A DNA stretch of 64,000 nt from Eutrigla gurnardus (Eukaryota > Chordata > Actinopteri > Perciformes > Triglidae). Below, piece after piece: positions 35,244 through 46,059 of this stretch (the stretch's first letter is position 1; every line of letters begins with the position of its first letter). The notes below the pieces were generated by a model. The model was not told where the DNA came from and did not search any database. It worked only from the letters and a program-made list of their open reading frames with translations. A program made the position numbers and the translations under genes. The DNA is taken from positions 2,187,501 through 2,251,500 of the forward strand of contig OY741266.1 of NCBI GenBank assembly GCA_963514095.1, given 5' to 3'.

Positions 35244-36229
35244 GCATTACAAGTCTATTAAACTATGATTCAGCTTTTTGATATCTTTTTTTTTTTTTTA
35301 CAGTTTTTGAATTATGGCAGTTTATGTTTCATGCAGTTTTCAGAATTTTTACTTCACAGTTTATGTGTGTATTGACTGAATGATCGGAGGTGGACTTCAG
35401 CCTTCTGCTTTACACAAAACTGTCACAGCCCTTATAAGCCTCACAAGTTTCACTTATCATACACTTTTAATACAGTACAAAGAAGACATGTTTGTCCTGT
35501 CATGTGGTCATCTTAAGCAAAATGACTTACAGTTTTTTTTTATAGTCAAAGCACCAAGAGAGCTCTTCAGTCTCATTGATGTGATGTTATTTCACCTCAT
35601 CAAGTTTAGAGCAAAATCACAACAACGAAAGTCTCAGTCAGTTTTACCTTAGTTATCCAAATTCCACCTATACATCTTCAAAAAGCTAAAACTGAAGATA
35701 TTTCAGCGATGCACCCTCCAGTTTTTGAATCTTTTTCAGGTTCTGTGTATTATCACCAGTTATGTCCAACAATGACTCAGCACATTCAGACACAGAAACA
35801 CTGTTTCTCATTGTCATATTGCTCCCAAACTCTTTTTGGGACCTCTTTCTCCACTTTTCTACTTGTTAACTGATTGAAGCCTTCAGCTCATGTGTGGTTT
35901 TACAGGTTTTTTGTTTTGCTTCTGCACTCTCTTTGAAACTATGGGGTATATTTTTGCAAACTGCTCTTCACTAATGACAAAACCTTCCACCAAACTAGCT
36001 AAACATTATACGTCTCTTGCTAAAGCAAACAATTCTTCCAAAATTTGTTTAAGATATTGTGTTGCGTTGTGTTGCGTCAGAACATCATTTGAACGATCAA
36101 ACAAAACACCAACTACGCACCGACAGTAGAAATGAAAAACATGAAGCCCTTTTCATATCAACCATATTGATGTCAAGGCAGGGTAAAGGTGTAATCACTG
36201 TATATTAGAAGTGGGCGTAGTCATCGTGA
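35244..36229. other. No gene recognised
   Basis: AT-rich sequence without recognisable coding content. Confidence 0.4.
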
Positions 36230-36490
36230 TGTTTGTGGACTACGGTTTGGAAGCCTCAAGTTCGATATCTTGACCGTCGCCATCTTGGAATTTTTGCAAG
36301 CAGTGAAGGAAGTGACCGAATTTGGACTGCGAAGGAGCGAAGGCTGGATTTGATGAACACAAGAGGTAGAGCAGCATCCTTACTGGATCTAGGTCCATGT
36401 GGATTCTGGTGTGAAGATGTTAACAAAGTGAGCTTCATAATTCAAGCTCAACTTTATAGCTAAGTGTTAAAGTCATCTTAGTAGGGATGC
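36230..36490. repeat. Interspersed repeat R1, copy 3
   Basis: It contains GTCGCCATCTTGGAATTTTT, AGCAGTGAAGGAAGTGACC and TAGCTAAGTGTTAAAGTCAT in the family order. Confidence 0.7.
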
Positions 36491-36599
36491 CATAGTACAC
36501 TATAAAAAGCAACCTATAGAATCTACTCAATAAAGCTGAGGTTACAATTTTCACTCTTTGATTGTGTAAATGTTACCAAATTTTTTTTAGTGAAGACTC

Positions 36600-37647
36600 C
36601 TACATTTAACAACTAACATACTAAAATAAATACAAATAATAAAAAAAATCACTCTTTCGAGGAAAACAACTACAATACAGGACAAAGACAAAGTATCAAA
36701 ATGTTTCAGCTAGAGTATGGCAAAAAATGTAACAGAATTCTAAACCTGACATGGGCTTACGTGGCTGGCTTGGTTCTCTGACATCGAGACAAGACAAACT
36801 GGCACAGGACAAAGGGAAACGCAGGCTACATATACACACAAGGTAATGGGAAACAGGTGGAAACCATCAGGGCGGGGCAGACAATCAGACCAGTGGAAAA
36901 CACACAGGGGGAAGGGACAAGTTACCTGAAATGAGAGGAGAGTTAGGCTACGTTCACACCGCAGTTACAAGTGACCTGAATCTGATTTTTTCGCTCATAT
37001 GTGACCCATATCTGATTTGCTTTTGACAATGTGAACAGCACAAGTCGCATTGAATCTGACATTTTCTAATCAGATTCAGGCCACATTTAAATGTGGTACT
37101 GAATCGGATACGTATCGGATTTTTTTGAATGCGACCGCAGTCTGAACCGCCAGGTCGCATTTAATGCGACTTTGACGTCATTCTGACCCGCGCTGCACTG
37201 TTTTGTAAATGAATGACAAATAAAGTTGATTGAAAAGCGGGCGGGAGCCAAAACAAACATGGAGGACAGCAGCGAAGCAATCACCCGCTCACAAATTTGC
37301 CGGCTGCCGCCACACACTGTTTTTAGCATGAAGCCATACAGTCCCACGTTACCGGTTGCCGTTGCCATGTTCGCTTCCGTAAACACCGCTGTGACGTGAT
37401 GTCATCAATGATCAACTGCGCATGCGGGTCACTTCAGGAGCGTGAGCTGTTCACACAGCAATCCGTAGACAGGCCGCATTTAAAGAGGTAATGTGAACAG
37501 CCAAACAAAAAATCGGATTTGAGCCATAAATCGGAATTGTGCATTAAGACCTGCGGTGTGAACGTAGCCTAAGATTTCAAAATACAACAGGAAGTCACGA
37601 GACAGACAAAACTAAACATAACTTAGTGTTTCTTCTTGGACATGACA
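36600..37647. mobile_element. LTR-like repeat R2, second copy, split by a TA-target MITE
   Basis: The blocks ACAGGACAAAGACAAAGTAT, CACACAGGGGGAAGGGACAA and TAACTTAGTGTTTCTTCTTG, ending GGACATGACA, match the copy at 15357-16553. The left boundary is approximate because the first ~60 bp of the family are not clear here. The insertion at 36946-37569 separates the two halves. Confidence 0.6.
36946..37569. mobile_element. MITE with TIR GGCTACGTTCACACCGCAG and TA target
   Basis: The inverted ends GGCTACGTTCACACCGCAG and CTGCGGTGTGAACGTAGCC are flanked by TA. The other copy of R2 supplies an unfilled site (GAGGAGTTAGATTC near 16488), confirming that TA was duplicated. The interior has TCGCATT/TCTGATT repeats. 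A 99-codon minus-strand frame in it has no family support. Confidence 0.8.
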
Positions 37648-37745
37648 TAAAGTCCAGAACAAAAATTAAGTAAAGCATTTATTGAAACCAAAAAACAAAA
37701 TTGAAGCAAACAAGAGTCGTCGAAGAGAGCAGCATTGTTTGAATA

Positions 37746-37947
37746 TTATTTTTTTTTTACTAAAGTCATGCATTTTTTAAGCCTTTCAACGAACCCAGCT
37801 ATAGAATGATAACTAAGATTGTCAGCAAATACAGTACCCTTCACCACTTTACCAAGACTTGGAACAAAGAAACTATCATCTTCAAAGTATTTCAAATCTC
37901 TAAGCAGGGGCTCCAACACTTTTGGGTATCCAGTGTATAGGATATAA
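37746..37947 (-). pseudogene. Fragment of a transposon-associated protein (ADNL..HS motif)
   Basis: A minus-strand frame reads KVLEPLLRDLKYFEDD, then VPSLGKVVKGTVFADNLSYH, then SIAGFVE. The pattern 'KGTV…ADNL..HS..GFVE' recurs in multicopy uncharacterised proteins of fish and cnidarians that I associate with DNA transposons. The superfamily is not certain. Its 5' side is cut by the Tc1 element inserted at the TA at 37948. Confidence 0.4.
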
Positions 37948-37949
37948 TA

Positions 37950-39400
37950 CACTGCTCAAAAAAATAAAGGGAACACTAAAACAACATAATGTAACTGCAA
38001 GTCAATCATATTTCTGAGATATCAGCCTGTCCAATTAGGAAGCAACACTGATTGGGAATTCATTTCACCTGCTGTTGTGCAAATGGAACAGACCACAGGT
38101 GGAAACGAGTGGCAATTAGCAAGACATCCCTATAAAGGAATGGTTCTGCAGGTGGTGACCACAGACCATTTCTCTGTTCTCGGCCTTTCTAGCAGATTTT
38201 CTTCTTTTTTGAATTTTTGGCAGTGTTTACACCACTAGAGGTAGCATGAGACAGTTTCTCCAACCCACAGAAGTTGCCCAGTTAGTGCAACTCATCCAGG
38301 ATGGCACATCAATGTGCACTGTGGCAAGAAGGTTTGCTGTGTCCCCCAGCAGTGTCAAGAGCATGGAGGAGAGTCCAGGAGACAGGCCAGTACACCTGGA
38401 GACATAGAGGGGGCCGAAGAAGGACAACAACCCAACAGCAGGGCATATATGTGCTCCTTTGTGCACGGAGGAACAGAAGGAGCACTGCCAGAACCCTACA
38501 AAATGACCTCCAGCAGGCCACTGATGTTCAAGTTTCAACTCAAACGCTCCAAAATCGACTCAATGAGGGTGGTTTGAGGGCCTGACGTCCACAAATAGGG
38601 CCTGTGCTTACAACCCAACACTGTGCAATGCGATTGGCATTTGCTAGAGATCACAGAGATTGGCAGATTCGCCATTGGCGCCCTGTGCTCTTCACAGATG
38701 AGAGCAGGTTCACCCTGAACACGTGTGACCGACGTGACAGGGTCTGGGGACGCCGCGGAGAACGTTCTGCTGCTGCAACAACAGGTCGCACATCCCTCCA
38801 TGTGCTTGCCAGAGGTACCCTGACTGCCATTAGGTACCGGGATGAGATCCTCAGACCCATTGTGAAACCATATGCGGGTGCAGTGGGCCCTAGGTTCCTT
38901 CTAATGCATGACAATGCTAGGCCTCATGTGGCGGGAGTGTGTCAGCAGTTCCTGCATGATGAAGGCATTGATGTTATGGACTGGCCTGCCCGTTCCCCTG
39001 ACCTGAATCCTATTGAGCACATCTGGGACATCATGTCTCGTTCCATCCACCAACGCCATGTCGCACCCCAGACTGTCCAGGAGTTGACTGCTGCTCTGGT
39101 CCAGGTTTGGGAGGAGATCCCTCAGGAGACCATCCGTCGTCTCATCAGGAGCATGCCCAGGCGTTGTAGAGAGTGCATACAGGCACGTGGAGGCCACACG
39201 CACTACTGAGGATCATTTTGACATGTCTTGAAAAATCTCCACAAAAGTTGGATCAGCCTGCGTTCTGATTTTCCACTTTGATTTTCCGTATGATTCTGAA
39301 TCGAGACCTCCATAAGATGAGGATTTTGATTTCATTAATCATCCTTATGTTGTTTTGTTGTCAACGCTTTGCACTTTGTAATGAATACAGATTTCCAACT
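37950..39400 (+). mobile_element. Tc1/mariner element, right end missing
   Basis: It begins directly after a TA with CACTGCTCAAAAAAATAAAG, then GGAACAC, a familiar fish Tc1-like terminus. The leader, transposase and post-ORF sequence follow in the usual order. The complementary right TIR was not found after 39300, so the element is 3' truncated or diverged; the end at 39400 is approximate. Confidence 0.85.
38246..39209 (+). pseudogene. Tc1 transposase (DD34E), one frameshift and one stop
   Basis: Cut-and-paste transposase acting at TA sites. The start MRQFLQPTEVAQLVQLIQDG opens the paired-like helix-turn-helix. A frameshift near 38345 moves the frame to the one carrying GRRRTTTQQQGIYVLLCARR. 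A TGA at 38583-38585 (CGA to TGA, a CpG-type change) interrupts it. The frame then runs intact to 39209 with all catalytic residues: the first Asp in VLFTDESRF, the second in LMHDNARPH, and the Glu in NPIEHIWD 34 residues later. It is close to intact, so relatively recent. Confidence 0.9.
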
Positions 39401-39937
39401 GGAATATGTGACCAGCCACGGCAAAACCAGGAACAAGTCGGCCTCGGGGCATTTTCACAAATTCTGAAAGTTTCTAAGCTTTCAAATGATGTCTAACAAC
39501 TGGAAATCTGATAATATTTGACGAAGTTGTGGCCATTTGAATGTATGCTTCTCTGAAAACCGTTCACTGAGAAAACTGGCCTGAAAGATTTGCAAATCTC
39601 ACCTCACCTCCCCTCACAAGGCCAGAAAGGAAACACAATGGTGCTCATTTGCATCTCATTCAGATAAGCCCCCCCCCTACAGATGTCACTCAGTGATATC
39701 TGTTAGCCTGCAGGCACCGTCTAAGTAGCTAGTGCTAATGATTTAGCAACTAGCCTATTGTCCTCAGGTAGGCTAGTTGCTAAACTATTAGCATCACAGT
39801 CAATTCAAGCAATGCCAACAGGCCCCTTGGCACCTTACTGTTAAATCAGATGCCCACATTACGAGCGAAAAACCTCCCATTACAGCTTAGTTTCGATGTG
39901 CATATACTTTTAGAACGACAGTACTGAGCTAGCTTAG
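39401..39937. other. No gene recognised
   Basis: Contains an inverted pair TAGCAACTAGCCTATTG / TAGGCTAGTTGCTAAA near 39740-39785 able to form a hairpin. Otherwise nothing recognised. Confidence 0.4.
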
Positions 39938-40885
39938 CTAGCTAAGCAAAGTAGATAACTTGGATGTTAACGGAAACTCACCCCATAAGAAACTGAAAAG
40001 TATTCCTGAAAAGTATTCCTGCAGACTTCGTTGGCTCCGATGAAATAAGAGGTCCGGGCGCACTCTCTTTTCGTCTGCGGCTTTTTGGTGGATGCAGTCA
40101 TCTCCGACGAAACTACTGTATGTCTGTTTGCTCTCTTTTTCGGCAGCTAAAGAATCCATCTGTACACTCTTAGAAATAAGGGTTCCAATAGGGTTCTTCT
40201 ACAAGGGCTGAGGTTCTACCTGGAACCATTTGCTTCTGAAGGGTTCTTGGTAACACTAATGGTTCCAGTAAGAACGATTTTGATCGAGAGAACCCTTTAA
40301 AACCCCTTTCCTGAATAAAAGGTTTTAAAAGGGTTCTTGGTAACGCTAAGGGTTCCAGTAAGAACTGTTTTGATCCAGAGAACCGTTTTTGGAAGAAAGA
40401 GTTCTTCAGGGATTGTTGAAAGCATGGGTATAATATCCTGTGTCACCAGAGAATACTTCCTGATAACACATACAATAATGGTGCAAAATACAATTCCTTG
40501 TGACTACTGATAGAAATACTTTTCATATCCATTTTTTGTTTATTTGTTTTTTTCTTCTTCTCCAGATGTTGATCAAACTGTAACATAATTGCCTATCTTG
40601 GGAAAGGCAAAGATTAGCTGTGACTGGGATTTTAACCCCCACCCTCCAAATCTAAAGTCTGTACCATTACCCACTGAGCTATCCAGCAGAATGTGTAGAT
40701 CAGGGCCTCCTCTGACTCGCCACACTCACTCGCACAGCCAGGTTGACAGCTCCTTCATGTCATTGGTCAGACAGAGGGAGCTGATGTGTCTGTTTAGCTC
40801 TGTCTGTATAATGTGTGACTTCTGCTTTTAGGTCACAGTATCAATTCCCATGTTGACAGATATCATACCTTGCTGATTGCACTTC

Positions 40886-40960
40886 CAGACAATTAGCTCA
40901 GTTGGCTAGGAGCTGGTTCTTGGTGCCAGCCAATGTGGGTTCAAGCCCCAGCAAGGGTGA
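40886..40960 (+). ncRNA. tRNA-like sequence inside the CACTA element
   Basis: The A box TTAGCTCAGTTGG and B box GGGTTCAAGCCCC (about 40937-40949) are nearly canonical, and TGGG/CCCA closes a T arm around TTCAAGC. GCTGG…CCAGC can form an anticodon stem with an oversized loop. The acceptor stem does not pair. Degenerate neighbours are at about 41140 (plus), 41350 (minus) and 41825 (minus). Confidence 0.5.
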
Positions 40961-42200
40961 TAGTTGTAATACATCAAAATACCTGGTAGTTTTTGTGAAA
41001 CAAATGTACAACATTTTAGAGTCATGGTAGATGATGTTTGACAAAAACATATCAGAATTTTACCTCAAACACTGATTTTTGACTGTGAATGCCTTAGTCA
41101 ATTTGTGAAGCCACAGTTGAGTTGCCACTTGCCAATTAGCTCAGTGTGATAGACAATGGTCTTTGGTTCCAGAAATTGTGGATTTCAACTGTCTTGCCTT
41201 CCTATTCTCCTGTTTGTTGCTCAGAATTGCCTAAAGTTGCCAAAAATAGTCTGGACCCGACCCATTGCTGCGCAGCAGCTATAATTGTGTTCATTTTTTA
41301 AAGTTTAGTTACACTACTCCCTTATTTAGGAGGAAATGACACACAGCAAAGAAGCAGCGAGGGGAATTGAACCCTGGGTCCCTACAGCAAGGATATAACC
41401 CCTCTTTCTGGGGCATCTAAGTGAGCTATTCTACTCACTGGACAAAGGCTTTTGAAAGTTTGTTACAAGTCAGGTGATCTAGAGATACAGTTTGAGGTTG
41501 GGAGTTTAAGGCCTGGTTGATGCACAGTGACCATGTTAATGCCTACTGAGTTGATCTGTGGATTAGTGACAGACAATTTGAAAAATATTAAACACCTATT
41601 TTACAGACAATTTTACTCATGTATTTGTCTCCTCATACTTTTCCATGATCGGCCTCATCCCATGGCTGCTGTACCCTGCTGACTGGCTTAGTCAAGTTGT
41701 GAAGCTGCACATAAGTTCAGTGATAAAGGAAGGTCTTTGATGTCAGAGGCCAAGCCTTAACTGATGTTAAAAAAAAAAATCATATTGTAATGCTGACTTT
41801 GGGGCTACTACATCAGGGTTTGTTGATGCCGGGAATTGAACCTTGATCTCCCAGGGGAAAGGGCGAGGTTTGGTGTGTTGGGCCTGGGAGCAGGCCCCAT
41901 GGTGGCTGTCATGTGTGAGTTAAGAGCTGGTTGCCCCATGGATTGCACCATATAGTCTGGTCTTCACCCTCTACAAACCAGGTGTGACGTACCAATAGTG
42001 ATTACTGTGAACAGAACAGAACAAAGAAGAACAGAAGAGAGAGAGAACAGAAGACACTTCAGAGAATCAAGGTGAGCTAAATATAATATCTTATTTCAGC
42101 ATGCTCGACCCTAGCTGAGGACTTTAATGGTGAAAGGTGGACTAAGCATTTGTTTCTTGTTATGTTTTGTTCGTTTGCTTGTTTGTTTGTTTTCTTGTAG

Positions 42201-42355
42201 AAATGACTTACACAGCTTGGACGAAAGCCGAAGTGTGCCATTGGCTTGAAAAAGAGGGTTTTGCTGAGATTTCCATTATTGTTACAATACGTAAAATTTT
42301 GAGTACTTGTAACATAACACTGAAAAGTATTTTAACATTATTTAAATCAATGTGA
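42201..42355 (+). CDS. SAM-domain-like exon carried by the CACTA element
   Basis: A non-coding exon ends at 42071 with donor GTGAGC. A 129-bp intron ends in TTTGTTTGTTTTCTTGTAG at 42200, and the next exon opens two bases before ATG (42203). The peptide begins MTYTAWTKAEVCHWLEKEGF, matching helix 1 of a sterile alpha motif (Trp, then EV..WL, then Gly-Phe). The frame stops at 42353-42355 after 50 residues, so the fold is incomplete. AATAAA occurs near 42696. SAM-domain genes have expanded in fish genomes. It could be a captured or element-borne accessory gene. Confidence 0.45.
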
Positions 42356-43768
42356 AAACTTTGTGGGGTTCCCTCACTTTCTCACGATTCTGTTCCACTG
42401 TCACGATAACTACATACAGTATGTACTCTGATTCCTTTCATTGGACCATGCATTATTTTATTGTTTGTAGATTACAATAAGGCGAAGTAAGTGCACCTTG
42501 GATTGATGGAACTAAAACTCTTTTTGTCTCCCCTTTCTGCCATGTCACCGTTGCTGGAGATTACACAAGTTCACCTACTGAGGACAGCATGATGTGTCTG
42601 GCCTGTCATGTTGCTGATTCCACCGGACCTATGCTGACTTTTGACCTGTTCTCCCCTGAGACCTACACAGCCTGTTCTGTAGGACTATCTTTAAATAAAT
42701 GTTTTTGTCATTAAAATGTTTTGAATGTTTGTTTAATGTCAACATGATAAATGACCACAATATAATATGAACTAAACTGATCTGTAGAATACAATATGGT
42801 TCTTTATAGAACCCTCAGAGGACAAGACAGTTATTTGTGAAAACCTTTGAAAAGGGATGTTTTTAGAACCCCCTGTGTGAGGTCTAGATGAAACCCTTGA
42901 AACATGAAAGGGTTCTTGGTGGAACCTTTATAAAAGGTTCTACCTGGAGCCAAAAAGGGTTCTCCTATGAGGACAAGCCGAAGAACCTTATATGGTTCTA
43001 CTTAGCACTTTTATTTCTAAGAGTGTATGCTGTACATAAGCTCTTGAGAAAGTTTGTCGCTACATGAATGTCTTCCAAGGAGAGAGTTCTCCTTTCTTCT
43101 TCCGTAGCATTTGCAGTCAAAGTTACGGATTTCCTCCATTTCGCTGTCTTTATCCCGTTGAAATGTAACCGTAGCATCTGATATCTTCCGCTCCAGCTGA
43201 TCCGCTGCTAGGGACACGGGCGCTGAATAAGTAGCCATGTGTTTCGCTTCTAACGTGCAGCTGATTTGCCGAAAAAATAACAACAGCGCGTGAATGGCCA
43301 ACGGTGATCAGTATGGAAATGAACTGCATTGCCGTACATGGCCCTGCAGGGACACAGACACGGCTGTTTTTTTCCGAAACTACAAATACAAAATGTATGC
43401 TTTTACGGCAACCAATACTGTTATCTGAGACATGGAGTGGCTTCTTCATGATCTCAACTTGCATATTCTGCAACAAAAATCGCTCATTTTGAAAAAAAAA
43501 GCTTATTTCGTCTTTCACGCAAATTCGTCCCACCTGACTTGTTGCTGGTTTTGCTGTGGCGGGTCACATATGTTATTCATTCAGAACTAGCATGTGGTGT
43601 TTAGGTGTTCCCTTTTTTTTTTTTTTTTGCAGTTTACAGTATATCACCAGGCGCAGCTCTACTTCTCCAAACTCTGCGCTGATCGGTGATTATGGCAGGA
43701 AACAGATAGACCTATGTACTTTATGTAACCCACATGATTACTGAACCAGTTTATGTGATTTGAATGTA

Positions 43769-44547
43769 CACTCTTAGAAATAAAAGTGCTAAGTAGAACC
43801 ATATAAGGTTATTCGGCTTGTCCTCATAGGAGAACCCTTTTTGGCTCCAGGTAGAACCTTTTATAAAGGTTCCACCTGGAACCCTTTTGGAAGGTTCTAC
43901 CGAGAACCCCACATAAAGGGTTATACCTAGAACTGTGTGTAAGGTTCCACCCAGAACCCCCCATGAGAGGTTCTACAAAGAACCCACGCAGGGAGTTCCA
44001 CTAAGAACCCTTTCATATTTCAAAGGTTTGATCTAGAACCTGCACAGGGAGTTCCACTAAGAACCCTTTCATTTTTCAAGGGTTACGTCTAGAACCCACA
44101 CAGGGAGTTCCACTAAGAACCCTTTCATATTTCAAGGGTTTCGTCTAGAACCTGCACAGGGAGTTCCACTAAGAACCCTTTCATTTTTCAAGGGTTACGT
44201 CTAGAACCCACACAGGGAGTTCCACTAAGAACCCTTTCATATTTCAAGGGTTTCATCTAGAACCCACACAGGGAGTTCAACTAAGAACCCTTTCGTTTTT
44301 CAAGGGTTCCGTCTAGAACCCACACAGGGAGTTCCACTAAGAACCCTTTTGTATTTCAAGGGATTCATCTAGAACCCACACAAGGAGTTCCACTAAGAAC
44401 CCTTTCATATTTCAAGGGTTTCATCTAGAACCCAAAAAAGGAGTTCCACCAAGAACCCTTTCATATTTCAAGGGTTTTATCTAGACCTCACACAGGGGGT
44501 TCTAAAAACATCCCTTTTCAAAGGTTTTCACAAATAACCGTCTTGTC
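43769..44547 (-). mobile_element. Second CACTA copy: one terminus, inverted, with minisatellite
   Basis: It starts CACTCTTAGAAATAAAAGTG after TA and matches the right end of the first element (42832-43025) in reverse complement, up to TTCACAAATAACCGTCTTGT at about 44540. The opposite terminus is absent. A subterminal motif present once in the first element is amplified here. Confidence 0.75.
43990..44480. repeat. ~56-bp minisatellite, about nine units
   Basis: Units of CACAGGGAGTTCCACTAAGA, ACCCTTTCATATTTCAAGGG and TTTCATCTAGAACC type. Units 2-3 and 4-5 form a repeated dimer with alternating CATTTTTCAAGGGTTACG and CATATTTCAAGGGTTTCG variants, showing recent dimer-level amplification. Confidence 0.9.
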
Positions 44548-44570
44548 TACAAAACTTCATTAAAAACAGG

Positions 44571-45750
44571 TGGTATGGCAATAACATATATTTTCGTAAC
44601 TCGCAAACTGTCTGTTGAGGCTGTCACATTTGTGGCCGACTCTGCAGGGTCATATGTGGCATCAAGCTCTTCTGAAGTCAAGGAAGAGCTGCCCTCCAAA
44701 GTATCCTCCTGCTCTACTGGGTCCAGGCGAGCTCTCTTTGATGGTCTCCTTATTGGAGTGGATGTCAAACAGGTCTGCTGGAACCATGGCTGTGCCAACA
44801 CCAAAGTCCTTGCAGGACACAGTAGCCTGGGTAGCTGGAACAGAGTTGTATGGAGGAATGAAATCCATGATATCACATAATAGAAATACACATCTGCACG
44901 ACTGCTAGTAGTTGCTGTTAAACCTGATCTAAAGTAGGCTACATGTCAGGCTACACACCTTTACTTGGGTAAGGAGCCTGTAGTCCTCCTAGACAGGTGA
45001 GTGCCAACAGTCTACTGTGGTGGGTCGGTGTGGGACGCTGATGTGAGCTGCTGCTCTGTAAGCAGACAGACAGTCAGACAGATAGTCAGAGTTTACAACT
45101 ACATCTGAAATGTGGAACAAGTTACTATTTCACTAGAACTGATGTTGTGACCCGCCAATAGCTCATAAAATCCCTTCATTAATGGTGCAAAAGAAACGTT
45201 TGTTGATGTCGTCTACGCATCGCTGTGTATAAACAAACACTGATCAGCTGCTCTTGCTGCCGCATTCAAGCTACAAAACGTTTCCAAGCAAACTGATGTC
45301 TAGGCGGTATTTTACAGGTTTGAGGTGTTTCACGTTGGAAAAGCCCCCGCAGTACTACGTAACGTTAATAGTCCTCAATATCAATACAATGGAAGCTTTT
45401 AACGCAACACGCCAATGCTAACTTTAGCGCAACACGCCAATGCTAACACGCCAATGCTAAGAAAGCAACGGTAAACTGTAACACAGCATATTACATTCTA
45501 TTTAGAAACTTACCGCTCTAGTGTCGGTGGTTGGCTCTCGGACTGTCGGTACTGATCCAAACTTTAGCCTCAGGTTAGAGGCTATGTTGTCAAAGCTCCT
45601 GTCGGTGAAGTGCGTAGCACAAACACACATTTACGGATGCGTGTGCGTACATTTCCATTGTAGATGCTCCGACGATGCAAGTAAATATCAGCAATTATGT
45701 GGATTGCTGCAGCCAAGGACTGCCAACTCGATTTCCGTTGATTTTGGCAT
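44571..45750 (-). pseudogene. THAP-type transposon gene (Kolobok-like), two exons seen
   Basis: Minus-strand exon 45750-45514 starts MPKSTEIEL and, after two stops, contains CATHFTDRSFDNIASNLRLK then FGSVPTV, the second half of a THAP zinc finger (Cys..His plus the conserved Phe and Pro). It ends at a good donor (GTAAGT). A second exon starts at 44834 after acceptor CAACTCTGTTCCAG. It encodes ATVSCKDFGVGTA in one frame, then PIRRPSKRARLDPVEQEDTL and TYDPAES in another: the basic-acidic linker of THAP-type transposase genes. The catalytic part is absent, and the CACTA fragment adjoins its 3' side. Confidence 0.6.
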
Positions 45751-46055
45751 TTTGGTTTACTGGTTTGTATGTACATCACACTGACAGCTAACAGGTATAT
45801 GGGGATTATGTGGGCGGGACCACACAGGTGGAGCGGTTCTAATGAGCCGAGATGACCCGTATAAGGCACAGCAAAATTCGTTGCTGACGTCATTTAGTGG
45901 ACATTCTGCAAACCGTTCGTTTATCGGGAGGATTTCTTTCAAATTGTGAAAGAGAAACAGGGAGATGGTGGTCTTTTCTTATACTGTGGGGATCCCAGGG
46001 ACCAATTTTAGGTTTGTAAACCATGGAAAAGTCAATTTTTCATAATAGGGCCCCT
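45751..46055 (-). mobile_element. Terminal region of the THAP/TTAA element
   Basis: On the minus strand the element begins after TTAA (46056-46059) with AGGGGCCCTATTATGAAAAA. This familiar fish terminus with a TTAA target fits Kolobok, and the THAP gene reads away from it. The other terminus was not found. Confidence 0.6.
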
Positions 46056-46059
46056 TTAA

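Larger units (their letters stand above)
40165..43025 (+). mobile_element. EnSpm/CACTA-type element, TIR CACTCTTAGAAATAA
   Basis: It starts CACTCTTAGAAATAAGGG and ends TTATTTCTAAGAGTG, with TA on both sides (40163-40164 and 43026-43027). Subterminal regions carry repeated AGGGTTCTTGGTAAC and GGTTCTACCTGGA motifs, as expected for CACTA transposase binding sites. No CACTA transposase is present. The interior holds a small spliced gene with a SAM-like start and several tRNA-like stretches. The insertion splits an older ORF. Confidence 0.8.
39938..43301 (-). pseudogene. Unclassified ORF interrupted by a CACTA element
   Basis: Two minus-strand pieces, 43301-43028 (…NFDCKCYGRRKENSL…) and 40162-39938 (MDSLAAEKESKQ…), lie either side of the CACTA element. 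When the element and one TA are removed they are contiguous and in the same frame. A short alternative frame in the second piece reads ARTSYFIGANEVCRNTF, which resembles multicopy fish proteins near integrase-type domains, so the gene has a frameshift or mixed frames. Likely another transposon gene; identity unproven. Confidence 0.4.

Noticed and set aside
37087..37386. 99-codon minus-strand frame in a TA-target MITE
   Set aside because: No domain; spans MITE subterminal repeats.
43990..44480. Regular direct repeats that could be taken for a CRISPR array
   Set aside because: Units are contiguous ~56-bp minisatellite copies without unique spacers, inside a eukaryotic CACTA element.
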